A stretch of 64,000 nucleotides of DNA, taken from positions 620,001 to 684,000 of the forward strand of contig NZ_JACHJV010000001.1 in the NCBI RefSeq assembly GCF_014203855.1. The letters run 5' to 3'. Source of the stretch: Kitasatospora kifunensis (lineage in GTDB: Bacteria; Actinomycetota; Actinomycetes; Streptomycetales; Streptomycetaceae). This document shows positions 29,155-37,481 of this stretch, piece after piece. The translations under genes and the position numbers were made by a program. The notes under the pieces are model-generated. The model was not told where the DNA came from, ran no database searches, and worked only from the letters and a program-made list of their open reading frames with translations. How positions within the stretch are numbered: the stretch's first letter is position 1; each line of letters starts with the position of its first letter.

Positions 29155-30369
29155 TTAATCAGCGACCCCCAAGAACCGCGCCAACTTCCGCAGGCCCGGC
29201 GGGCGCATCGAGCCCGCCCACAGATCAGACACGATCGCCACGGCCAATGTGTGGTGCCGCATCCAACCGGGCGCGATTCGCTGCAATCGCTCCAGCGTCT
29301 GCACGGCCCCCGGCACGTCGCCGATATCGACGTACGCCCTTGCCACGTCCAGCATGAGCCATGTGCGCCAAGACGGTGGGATGTCGGCGCTCAACCGGAT
29401 ACCCCGCGCCAGTGCCAACGCCTCATCCGGCCGGGCGTGCTGGACAGCGAGCCGGACCCTCTCGATACGGACAGAGGACCGGTTGAACACACTCACCATC
29501 CGACCTTCGGTCGCGGCAGGCATCCGAGCCAGCCGAGACGTCGCTTTCTCGGCGGTCAGCATCATGTCCGAGGCCCCCTCGTAGTCCCCGCTGCGGGCTG
29601 TGCTGGTCGCTGCCGACATGACCAGTCCGCCCCACACCCGCAGCCCTTCGGCGTCGGTCGCGTGTTCCCGCTCGATCCCGTCGGCAGCATGCACGGCCAG
29701 AGTCTGCGCGTCGTCCAGCCGATTCTGACGCTGGTACGCCCAGGCCACCGAGTTGCAGATCATCGCGGGCAGGAGAGGGTCCTCCGAGAGGTCAGCGGCG
29801 GCTATGGCCCGCTCAAGACTCGAGACCCCAAGGTCCCTCTTGCCCAAGCGAATTGCAAGGTGCCCACCCAGTTGCAGCGCCTTGCCGAGAGCATGCTGAC
29901 CGGCCAGGCGGTCACGCCCCGCACCAACGGCCGCCGTAAGCCGGGCATCCGCGATGATCCCTGGCAGCAGCTCCATGACCCTGCCGAAGTCGGCGGAGTG
30001 ATAGAGCGTCCATGCCTCCGCGATCTCGGCCCTGAGCAGCGGCAGCGACAGCGAGTCGGCCCCGTCCGTGACGGGCGGCGGAGCGAACAACGGTGGCATG
30101 ATCGCCCGGCGCACCGCCACCAGCTCCGGCGGCTCAGCATCGCCCGTTGACGGAACCGCAGGCGGATCACCCAACAGGGCGGTGACCTCCGCCCCGAGGC
30201 CGCGAGCAAGGGAATGAAGCGTTGGCAGCCGCGCGGAGTGCTTACGCCTCTGCTCCAGCTTTCGGACCACATCGACTGACACGCCGGACTTCTCGGCCAG
30301 TTCTTCCTGCGTCAGGCCTGCAAGCCTGCGGAGCCTGCCCAGCCGGTCGCCAAGGTGCTCGTTCGCCAT
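29155..30369 (-). CDS. XRE-family regulator with TPR-like C-terminus
   Basis: The 404-residue protein starts with a Cro/cI helix-turn-helix (about 8-65: RLRRLAGLTQEELAEKSGVSVDVVRKLEQ). A long all-helical region with TPR-like repeats follows (about 110-400; for example ALGKALQLGGHLAIRLGKRDLGVSSLERAI). This is the layout of many Streptomyces regulators that sense a peptide or small ligand. It heads the minus-strand block containing the coupled short ORFs and, further on, the peptide/methyltransferase pair, so it may control them. The target is not shown by sequence. Confidence 0.75.
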   Translation of the reverse strand: MANEHLGDRLGRLRRLAGLTQEELAEKSGVSVDVVRKLEQRRKHSARLPTLHSLARGLGAEVTALLGDPPAVPSTGDAEPPELVAVRRAIMPPLFAPPPVTDGADSLSLPLLRAEIAEAWTLYHSADFGRVMELLPGIIADARLTAAVGAGRDRLAGQHALGKALQLGGHLAIRLGKRDLGVSSLERAIAAADLSEDPLLPAMICNSVAWAYQRQNRLDDAQTLAVHAADGIEREHATDAEGLRVWGGLVMSAATSTARSGDYEGASDMMLTAEKATSRLARMPAATEGRMVSVFNRSSVRIERVRLAVQHARPDEALALARGIRLSADIPPSWRTWLMLDVARAYVDIGDVPGAVQTLERLQRIAPGWMRHHTLAVAIVSDLWAGSMRPPGLRKLARFLGVAD

Positions 30370-30462
30370 GTGGCGAGCCTACGCCGCACGGCGTGTGGGC
30401 GTTGATCCCAAGGCCGACGGGCGCCTTGGGGCCTGCCCGGACTCTCGCTGACGAAGATGAGG

Positions 30463-30506
30463 TCCGTGGGGATTCTCAGACAGCTCCGTGGGGATTCTCA
30501 GACAGC
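30463..30506. repeat. Exact 22-bp tandem duplication at a gene end
   Basis: Two identical 22-bp units (beginning TCCGTGGGGATTCTC) occupy 30463-30484 and 30485-30506. The stop codon of the XRE gene (30498-30500) lies in the second unit, with a silent copy of the same triplet in the first. Confidence 0.9.
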
Positions 30507-31340
30507 ACCGAGGGCCCTACGGCACCGCGTGATGACCCGGTGAGCATCCGGGCCGTAGACGGCTGCGCCGGCCAGCATCTCCCAAGCGCGCAGGTACAGC
30601 GCCACGTTGTCCGCCTGGTCCAGCCACAGCTCGGCGTGCCAGTCCTCAACGATGACAAGCCGTTCGTCGTATATCCAAAACCCGTTAGCAGGCGGCAACT
30701 TGAGCGCAGCATCGAACGGCACGATACCCAGGGACACGGTGTCCAACCCGATCACGCCGCTGAGCCGGTCAAGCTGCGCAGCCAGGACGGCCGGTGGGCA
30801 GACCAGGGCGCGCAGTGCGGCTTCCCACATGACGATGTGGTACTGCTTGCCTTGCTGGTACAAGCTCTCTTGCCGCTGGACACGGGCCCGTACGGCAGCC
30901 TCGACATCGCGCGGCGACTGGTGGAGATCGACGTACGCACCGAAGACGTGCCGGGCGTAGTCGGCCGTTTGGAGCATCCCGACGACCATGGAGCCTTCCC
31001 AGGCGCGCATGACAGTAGAACGCTCGTACTCGACTGTCAGCCTGTCCTGCACCGGCCTGTGCCCAGCGGCAAGCTGCCGTCGCCAGGAACGAGAGTGCGA
31101 CTCGAGCACCCGCAGCCTGGCCGCCAACTCAGTTGCTGCATCCGGCTGCCCAACGCCCTCAGCCCAGGCCTTGAGGTCGTCGTGAGTGGCCGTCTGCCTG
31201 CCGGCCTCCAGCTTACTGACCTTGGACTGCGCCCAGCCCAGACGGCCGGCCAGTTGACGACCCGTGAGACCGCCCTCGGTGCGCAGCTCGCGAAGCCGCA
31301 AACCAAGGGCGAATCGGGCCTGCTGGAAGTCGGTACTCAC
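30498..31340 (-). CDS. XRE regulator with DUF5753 domain
   Basis: The 280-residue protein has an N-terminal helix-turn-helix (about 10-65, GLTGRQLAGRLGWAQSKVSKLEAG). It is followed by the DUF5753/Scr1-type domain, with the typical WEGSMVVGMLQTADYAR and KLPPANGFWIYDE regions. Family members usually pair with a DUF397 protein and affect development or antibiotic production in Streptomyces. No DUF397 gene is adjacent here, so this copy is unpaired. The stop is in a 22-bp tandem duplication. Confidence 0.8.
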   Translation of the reverse strand: MSTDFQQARFALGLRLRELRTEGGLTGRQLAGRLGWAQSKVSKLEAGRQTATHDDLKAWAEGVGQPDAATELAARLRVLESHSRSWRRQLAAGHRPVQDRLTVEYERSTVMRAWEGSMVVGMLQTADYARHVFGAYVDLHQSPRDVEAAVRARVQRQESLYQQGKQYHIVMWEAALRALVCPPAVLAAQLDRLSGVIGLDTVSLGIVPFDAALKLPPANGFWIYDERLVIVEDWHAELWLDQADNVALYLRAWEMLAGAAVYGPDAHRVITRCRRALGAV

Positions 31341-31473
31341 GTGTCAGACGGTACCTCAGCGCTGAACGCCCGGTGCGGCGTTGCGAAGTTCCAAGCAGCG
31401 TCCCGCACCTGGCAGGCACCAGTGGAAGCCGTGCACCGCCCCCGTCCCCCGCGGCCCTTTCGGTCACCCGCCT

Positions 31474-32043
31474 TCACAGCCCCCGGGCTCCGTCGATCCG
31501 CTCGCGGAGCAGGTCGGCGTGGCCGTTGTGCCGGGCGTACTCCTCGATCATGTGGATGAGCACCCAGCGCAGCGACACGGTCCCGCGCCACGAGTCCTCG
31601 CCCTCGATGTCGAGGTGTGGCGCCTGGTAGGCGAAGCGCTCGGCGAAGGCCGTCTCGGCTCGCCAGGCCTCCCACGCCGTCGCCACCGCCGCGGGGTCGG
31701 CCTCCGCGCCGTCGAAGCCCCGGTCGGGGTCGTCCTTCGAGGAGAAGAGGGGCGGGGCGTCCTGTCCGGCCAGTACCCGCCGGAACCAGCGGCGCTCCAC
31801 GTCGGCGAGGTGCCGCACCAGGCCGAGCAGGGAGAGGGTGGACGGCTCCACGGAGCGGCGGGACAACTCCGTTTCCAGGCCGGCGCATTTCAGCTCCAGC
31901 GTCGCGCGCTGATCCCGGAGGAAGTGGCTGAGCATCCGTCGCTCGTCGCCGGTCGCGGGTCCGCTGAACCGGCGGTCGGGCTCGTCGCCGTCGCTGACGA
32001 AGATCTCGGCTCTTCTGCTTGAGTTGGTCACGTCGACCATCAT
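31474..32043 (-). CDS. DinB-superfamily (DUF664) protein
   Basis: The 189-residue four-helix-bundle protein shows the DUF664 pattern LSLLGLVRHLADVERRWF, and further on HMIEEYARHNGHADLLRE, providing the His residues of a DinB-type metal site. These proteins are often putative thiol-dependent (mycothiol) S-transferases, but most are untested. The start is uncertain: tandem ATGs at 32043 and 32040 lie close behind GGAG. A much longer frame continues upstream through the opposite strand of the Vgb gene and is a shadow. It is divergent from another mycothiol-type gene with 33 bp between. Confidence 0.75.
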   Translation of the reverse strand: MMVDVTNSSRRAEIFVSDGDEPDRRFSGPATGDERRMLSHFLRDQRATLELKCAGLETELSRRSVEPSTLSLLGLVRHLADVERRWFRRVLAGQDAPPLFSSKDDPDRGFDGAEADPAAVATAWEAWRAETAFAERFAYQAPHLDIEGEDSWRGTVSLRWVLIHMIEEYARHNGHADLLRERIDGARGL

Positions 32044-32076
32044 CTCCAAGATCGCCCCTGGCGCTAGAGTGCGGCC

Positions 32077-32793
32077 GTGCTCATCATCATCGAAGAGATC
32101 ACCCAGTCCCTTGAGCGGCTCTCCGCCTCTCTCGCCGCACTGACCGACGCCGATGCGCAGGCCCCCTCGCTGCTTCCCGGCTGGACCCGCGGCCACGCCA
32201 TAGCCCACCTGGCCCGCAGCGCCGACGCCTACGTGCGGCTGCTGACCATCGCCCGCACCGGCGTCGATCCCGCCTCCCGAGCCGACGCCGCGGCACTCGC
32301 CCGGAGCGTCGAAGAGGCCGCCGCCCGCCCCGCTGGCGACCTCGTGGCCGATCTGCACGCCAGTTTCGCGCGCCTGCACCAGGACGTCGTGTCGATGCCC
32401 GCCGACTCCTGGGACACCCTGGTCACGGCACTGGCAGGCTGGCGGCACCCGGCCTGGTATACCCTCCGGCGCTGTTGGCGCGAACTGGAGACCCACCACG
32501 TCGACCTGGGCCTCGGCTACCGCACGACCGACTGGCCCACCAGCTACGTGACTTGGGCTCTGGACGACACCATCGCCGCATTGAGCACCCGAGGCTTTCC
32601 GGTCACTCGGATCGATGCCCCCGACCTGGGCCGGTCCTGGGTCCTGCCATCCACCGGTCCCACCGTCACCGGCCCCGGCCACGTCCTCCTCGGCTGGCTC
32701 AGCGGCCGACTCCCCAACGCCCCGCTCACCTCGGACCTCCCGCTTCCGACCCCACCCAGCTGGCCACTGCCGCCCTCCCCCGGCTGGAGCTGA
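32077..32793 (+). CDS. Maleylpyruvate isomerase-family mycothiol-dependent protein
   Basis: The 238-residue protein begins like MDMPI-domain proteins: LLPGWTRGHAIAHLARSAD carries a His-x3-His pair, and RELETHHVDLG carries the Glu/His partners of a metal site. The family comprises mycothiol-dependent isomerases and related enzymes. The substrate here is unknown. GTG start. It shares a short divergent promoter region with the DinB-type gene. Confidence 0.75.
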   Translation: MLIIIEEITQSLERLSASLAALTDADAQAPSLLPGWTRGHAIAHLARSADAYVRLLTIARTGVDPASRADAAALARSVEEAAARPAGDLVADLHASFARLHQDVVSMPADSWDTLVTALAGWRHPAWYTLRRCWRELETHHVDLGLGYRTTDWPTSYVTWALDDTIAALSTRGFPVTRIDAPDLGRSWVLPSTGPTVTGPGHVLLGWLSGRLPNAPLTSDLPLPTPPSWPLPPSPGWS

Positions 32794-32892
32794 CGGGCGG
32801 TTCTCGCTTCGCGAATCCCGGTTGCCGAGGCGGCGGACGTCATGCCAACATCTTAATGCAACTGATGTCGCCTTAGCAGCTAGGACCTTCCC

Positions 32893-33789
32893 ATGCCCCG
32901 CACCACCTCGATCACGTCGATCCCGGTCGCCGAGCCGGGGTCCGGCCCCTACAGCATCACCACCGGCCCCGACGGCGCCCTGTGGTTCACGATCGTCCAT
33001 GCAGGGCAGATCGCCCGACTGACCCTCGACGGTCAACTCGACCGCTACCAGCTCGACTCCACCTCCTGCGGGCCGTCGGTCATCACCCCCGGGCCCGACG
33101 GCGCGCTCTGGTTCACCCGAGCCCAGGACCATCGGATCGGCCGCATCACCGTCGACGGAGAAGCGACGTCGTTTCCGATCCCGACCCCGGGCAGCGGCCC
33201 CTTCGGCATCGTGCCCGCCTGCGACGGCGCGCTCTGGTTCACCCAGATGCACACCGACCGGATCGGCCGCATCACCACGGACGGCCAGGTGACGGAGTTC
33301 CCACTGCCCACCACGGGCGGCTTCCCGTCGGCCATCGCCGCCGGCCCCGACGACGCGCTCTGGTTCACCCTCAACCAGGCCAACGCGATCGGTCGGCTCA
33401 CCTTCGACGGGGAGGTGACGATCCATCCGCTCCCCACCGAGCAAGCCGCGCCCGTCGGCATCACCTGCGGGGCGGACGACGCGCTCTGGTTCGTGGAGAT
33501 CGGCGCCGGCCAGATCGGCCGGATCACCGCGGACGGTCGGATCGACGAATTCGCCCTCCCCGACCGCACCTCCCGGCCCCACGCGATCACCGCCGACCCG
33601 GCCGGTGTCTGCTGGTTCACCGAGTGGGGCGCCAACCGCCTGGGGTCCATCACCCCCGCCGGGCAGCTCGAGGAGTACGAACTGCCAACCCCGGCATCCG
33701 AACCGCACGGCCTCACCGTGGGCCCCGACGGCGCCCTCTACGCCGCACTGGAGATCGGGGAGATCGCCCGGCTGCAACCATCTTCGTGA
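32893..33789 (+). CDS. vgb: Virginiamycin B lyase (streptogramin B lyase)
   Basis: The 298-residue seven-bladed propeller is built from repeats of the form GPDGALWFT...IGRIT.DG. Vgb opens the lactone ring of type B streptogramins by elimination. Catalytic positions known from the staphylococcal enzyme appear present: the His in RPHAIT, the Glu and His of SEPHGL, and the last Glu in YAALEIGEI. Length matches the family (about 295). It is probably chromosomal self-protection or detoxification. Distant lyase homologues with other functions exist, so resistance is a prediction. Confidence 0.82.
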   Translation: MPRTTSITSIPVAEPGSGPYSITTGPDGALWFTIVHAGQIARLTLDGQLDRYQLDSTSCGPSVITPGPDGALWFTRAQDHRIGRITVDGEATSFPIPTPGSGPFGIVPACDGALWFTQMHTDRIGRITTDGQVTEFPLPTTGGFPSAIAAGPDDALWFTLNQANAIGRLTFDGEVTIHPLPTEQAAPVGITCGADDALWFVEIGAGQIGRITADGRIDEFALPDRTSRPHAITADPAGVCWFTEWGANRLGSITPAGQLEEYELPTPASEPHGLTVGPDGALYAALEIGEIARLQPSS

Positions 33790-33885
33790 CAGCGGGCCGG
33801 CCGGTTCGGCGGCTCGCTCCCAGGGCACGTTCCGAACGGCAACTCACCGTTGCCAGACGGCCGAACGATGCCCCGGAGGTCCGCA

Positions 33886-35244
33886 ATGGCATTACGGAAG
33901 CCCTCGAAGGTCTTACTCGGAAGCACCACACTCATCTGCCTGGGTGCCAGCATGATTGCGCTGACCGGCGTCGCCCCCGCTCAGGAGCCGACCAGGACCG
34001 TAGCCGCCCCGGTGGCGCCGTCCCTGGCGGCGCAGTCCCTGGCGGGGCCGTCCCTGGCGGGGCCGTCCCTGGCGGCGTCGACACGGAACGCGCACCCGGT
34101 CATGAAGCTCAGCAGCCTGAACGGCCCGGTCACCGCGGCCGAGATCAACTCGTTCAAGTCCTACATCCAGACGCTCACCCCGGCAGCGGACAACATCGGC
34201 AACCAGTGGGCCCAGGGGCACAGCGGCGAGGGCACCAAGGCGATGGGCCTGGTCTACGAGGTCTCCGGCGACCAGGCGATCCTCGACAGGATGATCGGCA
34301 ACTGCGACGCCGTCCTGTCCGAACGCAACGACCTGGCACCCGCGCCGGTCGGCCAGCACGTGCTCTGGACCGGCGGCATCGACCCCGCGTGGCCCAACAA
34401 CGTCACCACCGACCCGATCGGCACCGGTGGCGAGCAGGGCGACCCGGTGGGGCACCTCGCCAACTGCGCCCGCCTCATCCTGCAGACGCCCGCCATCTGG
34501 CACACCGACGTGACCACCGGCGACCCCCACGGGTACGGCGTCACCTATCTCGACCGCGCCAAGAAGTTCGTCGCGGAGGCCGACACCGCCGTCGACCGGC
34601 ACATCCTGGCCCGGCTGCTCGACCTCTCGCACGACAACCGCCAGTACTTCGCGGCGGACTCGCCCTACAAGGGCGGCCAGCCGGTGCCGTGGAACCAGCA
34701 GATGATGTTCAACTACGGCTTCGAGAACCTGGCGATCGCGCACCAGCTCCTGGGCGACGACCCGCAACGGGTCACCAAGTACGACCAGTTGGTGCAGACC
34801 AGCGTCGACTGGTTCTTCTCCGAAGCGCGCGAGTACACCGACCACGCCGGGAAGACCTCGTACGACTGGGGATACGCCCCTGACACCAGGGGCGAGGAGG
34901 ACAACGACCACGGCAGCCTGGACACCGCCGGCCTGTACCGGGCTTACCTGACCGGTCGTTACCACATCACCCCGGCCATGATGGCTCCGTTCGCGAACAC
35001 CTTCGTGGACGTGATGAGCAAGGGCCCCGGCCACTACGCGGGACGCATCAACGGCACCGACGGCGCCGGGAACAGCGCGCCCACCAGCTACGTGCGCAGC
35101 GGCTGGCTCCTCATGACGGAGTTCCGGCCCGACGCCTACCAGACGTTGATGAAGGCCGACTTCCCCAAGGGAACGACGACGGCCGACGACCAGTTCTCAC
35201 GCGCCCTGATGCTCAAGAGCCGACGGAACAAGCCGCTGGGCTGA
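33886..35244 (+). CDS. Secreted protein, possible glycan-active alpha-barrel
   Basis: The 452-residue product starts at an ATG with GGAGG six bases upstream and has a signal peptide (KVLLGSTTLICLGASMIALTGVAPA). A repeat of SLAGP/SLAAQ units follows at about residues 44-64 (15-bp DNA repeats). The mature part is rich in aromatic residues and His (GQHVLWTGGIDPAWPN, YDWGYAPDTRGEEDNDHGSLDTAGLYRAYL). This recalls alpha/alpha-barrel polysaccharide lyases or hydrolases, but no catalytic signature can be confirmed. A terminator follows. Confidence 0.6.
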   Translation: MALRKPSKVLLGSTTLICLGASMIALTGVAPAQEPTRTVAAPVAPSLAAQSLAGPSLAGPSLAASTRNAHPVMKLSSLNGPVTAAEINSFKSYIQTLTPAADNIGNQWAQGHSGEGTKAMGLVYEVSGDQAILDRMIGNCDAVLSERNDLAPAPVGQHVLWTGGIDPAWPNNVTTDPIGTGGEQGDPVGHLANCARLILQTPAIWHTDVTTGDPHGYGVTYLDRAKKFVAEADTAVDRHILARLLDLSHDNRQYFAADSPYKGGQPVPWNQQMMFNYGFENLAIAHQLLGDDPQRVTKYDQLVQTSVDWFFSEAREYTDHAGKTSYDWGYAPDTRGEEDNDHGSLDTAGLYRAYLTGRYHITPAMMAPFANTFVDVMSKGPGHYAGRINGTDGAGNSAPTSYVRSGWLLMTEFRPDAYQTLMKADFPKGTTTADDQFSRALMLKSRRNKPLG

Positions 35245-35256
35245 CCGGTTCCGGCA

Positions 35257-35285
35257 GGCCCGCCGGTTGAACCGGCCGGCGGGCC
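35257..35285. terminator. Hairpin between convergent genes
   Basis: GGCCCGCCGG (35257-35266) pairs perfectly with CCGGCGGGCC (35276-35285) around a 9-base loop, 12 bases after the secreted-protein stop. Confidence 0.75.
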
Positions 35286-35351
35286 CACGGCACGTCCCGC
35301 GCGAGCGGTCCGGTCCGCCCGTCGCCGTCGCCGTCATCGCCGTCATCCCCG

Positions 35352-36068
35352 TCAGCGCCTCGCACATCCGCCTCGCACATCCGTGTCGCGCGTGAACGCC
35401 TCGCCGCTGTCGGCGGCCTGCTGGGTCCGCGCGATCTCGGCGGCCCGGCGGCCCAGCAGGTCGGTGCGCGCGCTGTCGAGGATCTCGTCGGCGAGGACGG
35501 GATCGGAGTCGAGGACCGCGCGGGAGAGCACCAGCGCGCCGATCATCTCGGAGACCAGGGCAAGCGCCTGGCTGCGGTGCGCGCCTGGGTCGGTGGAGTC
35601 GTCCGGGACGCGGTCGGGGCCCGTGGACCGGGCCTCGCGGACCATCTCGGTGAAGGTGGCGAGGTGCGTCGCCAGCCCCTGCGCGTAGCGGTCGCGGGTG
35701 CCGGGGTCCAGCCGTCGGGCGTCTCCGGCGAAACCGGCGTTGGGACAGCCGTGATCGATGTCGTCGCGATGCTCCGGTGAGAGGTACCAGGCGAACTGGT
35801 CGGCGAGCGGGTCGCCGCCGCGGGAGAGGGAACTCTCGACCGCCGCGGCGAGGTTGGCGTACCCGTCCGCCATGGCCTTGGCGAGGACCGCTTCGATCAG
35901 CGCGTCCTTGGAGGCGAAGTGGTTGTAGAAGCCGCCGCGCGTCATCCCCGCGGCCGCCATGAGCTCGACGAGGCCCACCGCGTCGACGCCGCGCTCCCGG
36001 AACAGGGCCTCGGCCGCACTGGTGATCGCCGCGCGGTTCTCCGCCGCCTGCTGTTTCGAGACGCCCAT
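35352..36068 (-). CDS. TetR-family repressor
   Basis: The 238-residue protein has an N-terminal TetR helix-turn-helix (about 8-55: AAEALFRERGVDAVGLVELMAAAGMTRGGFYNHFASKDALIEAVL). Its C-terminal part contains the DIDHGCPNAGFAGDARR region of the TetR_C subgroup seen with oxidoreductase targets. It is divergent from SnoaL-like and SDR genes, and two near-identical palindromes lie between, so it very likely represses itself and them. The ATG at 36068 is chosen because the longer frame runs through the operators. Confidence 0.82.
   Translation of the reverse strand: MGVSKQQAAENRAAITSAAEALFRERGVDAVGLVELMAAAGMTRGGFYNHFASKDALIEAVLAKAMADGYANLAAAVESSLSRGGDPLADQFAWYLSPEHRDDIDHGCPNAGFAGDARRLDPGTRDRYAQGLATHLATFTEMVREARSTGPDRVPDDSTDPGAHRSQALALVSEMIGALVLSRAVLDSDPVLADEILDSARTDLLGRRAAEIARTQQAADSGEAFTRDTDVRGGCARR
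35357..35382. repeat. 13-bp tandem duplication at the TetR gene end
   Basis: GCCTCGCACATCC occurs twice in direct succession, three bases inside the stop codon of the TetR gene. The unit is not a multiple of three, so copy changes would alter the C-terminus. Confidence 0.85.
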
Positions 36069-36120
36069 GCGATTCCCCCGATCTTGTCTGACCATGACTG
36101 TAGGAGCCGCCCTCTCGAAA

Positions 36121-36142
36121 GTCAATGTCGGTCGACATTGAC
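36121..36142. promoter_or_regulatory. TetR operator 1
   Basis: GTCAATGTCG and CGACATTGAC form a perfect dyad with a 2-base centre. The core CAATGTCG-N2-CGACATTG recurs in operator 2, with centres 44 bp apart (about four helical turns). Confidence 0.75.
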
Positions 36143-36165
36143 ATATGCGCCAGTCGAGCGGTAGA

Positions 36166-36185
36166 ACAATGTCGAGCGACATTGT
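36166..36185. promoter_or_regulatory. TetR operator 2
   Basis: ACAATGTCG and CGACATTGT form a perfect dyad with centre AG. It shares the CAATGTCG-N2-CGACATTG core with operator 1 and lies about 95 bp upstream of the SnoaL-like gene. Confidence 0.75.
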
Positions 36186-36279
36186 GATTTCGTCGCCACC
36201 ACCTGAGCACTGCCCCCCATCTCAGGAAGGAAGCGACAGCCGGATCCGCCATCCCCGACCCGACCGTGAGGAGAGGGAC

Positions 36280-36690
36280 ATGAGCTCCCCCGAAGAGAAC
36301 AAGGCAGAACAGAACAAGGCACTCGTGCTGCACGCCTTCGACCTGCTGTTCAACCAGCGCGACTACCGGGCGGCCGAACGGCTCTGGTCCGAGGGGTACA
36401 TCCAGCACAGCGCCCACATCCCACCCGGCCGCCAGGGCCTGTTCGACCTCGTCCGCTCACTGCCCGACACCCTGCGCTACGAGCACCAACTGATCCTGGC
36501 CGAGGGCGACCACGTCATGCTCCACGGCCGCTTCTCCGGCAACGGAAGCCCCGCCGCGATGGTGGCCGCCGACGTCCTGCGCATCGAGAACGGTCGGCTC
36601 GCCGAGCACTGGGACGTCCTGCAGGACGAGGCGACCCGCTCCGAGTCGGCCAGCGGGCTGCCCATGTTCGGCGACCACTTCCCGGCCTGA
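36280..36690 (+). CDS. SnoaL-like polyketide cyclase-family protein
   Basis: The 136-residue protein has the NTF2-like fold typical of SnoaL-like proteins: FDLLFNQRDYRAAERLWSEGYIQHSAHIPPGRQGL, and ADVLRIENGRLAEHWDVLQDE near the end. These small barrels include cyclases, isomerases and many of unknown activity. Ribosome site GAGGAGAGGG precedes the ATG. It is the first gene of a two-gene unit under the TetR operators. Confidence 0.8.
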   Translation: MSSPEENKAEQNKALVLHAFDLLFNQRDYRAAERLWSEGYIQHSAHIPPGRQGLFDLVRSLPDTLRYEHQLILAEGDHVMLHGRFSGNGSPAAMVAADVLRIENGRLAEHWDVLQDEATRSESASGLPMFGDHFPA

Positions 36691-36724
36691 CTCCCACCCG
36701 CGCACCCACACCTCAGGAGACATC

Positions 36725-37480
36725 GTGAAGCTCACTGGCAACACCGTCCTCATCACGGGTGGCACCTCCGGCATCGGCCGTGGTCTGGCCGAGGCCCTGC
36801 ACCGATCGGGCAACACCGTCATCATCGGTGGCCGCAGGCGCGCCGCGCTGGACGCCGTCACCGCGGCCAACCCCGGCATGGCGGCCGTCGAACTGGACAT
36901 CGCCGACCCCGCCGGCATCAAGACCGCCGCCCGGGCGGTCCTCGCCGACCATCCCGACCTCAACGTCCTGATCAACAACGCCGGGATCATGCTCCCCGAC
37001 GACGCCGCAGGCCCACTCGACGAGGACGTGCTCCTCGGCCACGTCACCACCAACCTGCTCGGCACCATTCGCACCACCTCGGCGTTCATCGACCACCTCA
37101 AGAAGCAGCCGCGCGCCACGATCGTCTACAACACCTCCACCCTCGCCTTCACCCCGCTTGCTTCCTTCGCGAGCTACTCCGCGACCAAGGCCGCCCTGCA
37201 CTCCTACGCACTCTCCCAGCGCTTCCTGCTGCGCGACACCTCGGTCAGCGTCCAGGAGATCGTCCCGCCCTGGGTCGCCACCGGCCTGGTCGGCAGCCCC
37301 GACGACCCGCGTGCCATGCCCTTGGACGCCTTCCTGGAGCAGACGTTGAAGGCGCTGGCCACCGACTCCGAAGAGGTGTTGGTCGACGAGGCCAGGATCC
37401 ACCGTGACAACGCGGGACCCCACGAGCACGCCTTCATCACCGAACTCAACACGCGGATGGCCGAAGCACTGCAGGAGTGA
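36725..37480 (+). CDS. Short-chain dehydrogenase/reductase, DltE-like
   Basis: The 251-residue classical SDR has the cofactor motif TGGTSGIGRGLAEAL at 11-25, NNAG near 90, a Ser (NTSTLAF) near 139 and YSATKAA near 153. Together these give a full Ser-Tyr-Lys set. It resembles DltE-type SDRs often found behind TetR regulators. The substrate is unknown. GTG start at 36725, 34 bases after the SnoaL-like stop. It converges with the ArsR-type gene with one base between the stop codons. Confidence 0.85.
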   Translation: MKLTGNTVLITGGTSGIGRGLAEALHRSGNTVIIGGRRRAALDAVTAANPGMAAVELDIADPAGIKTAARAVLADHPDLNVLINNAGIMLPDDAAGPLDEDVLLGHVTTNLLGTIRTTSAFIDHLKKQPRATIVYNTSTLAFTPLASFASYSATKAALHSYALSQRFLLRDTSVSVQEIVPPWVATGLVGSPDDPRAMPLDAFLEQTLKALATDSEEVLVDEARIHRDNAGPHEHAFITELNTRMAEALQE

Positions 37481-37481
37481 C

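Noticed and set aside
31474..33828. 784-codon minus-strand frame read as one protein
   Set aside because: Only the last 189 codons look like a protein (DinB/DUF664). The rest is the reverse of the isomerase and Vgb genes.
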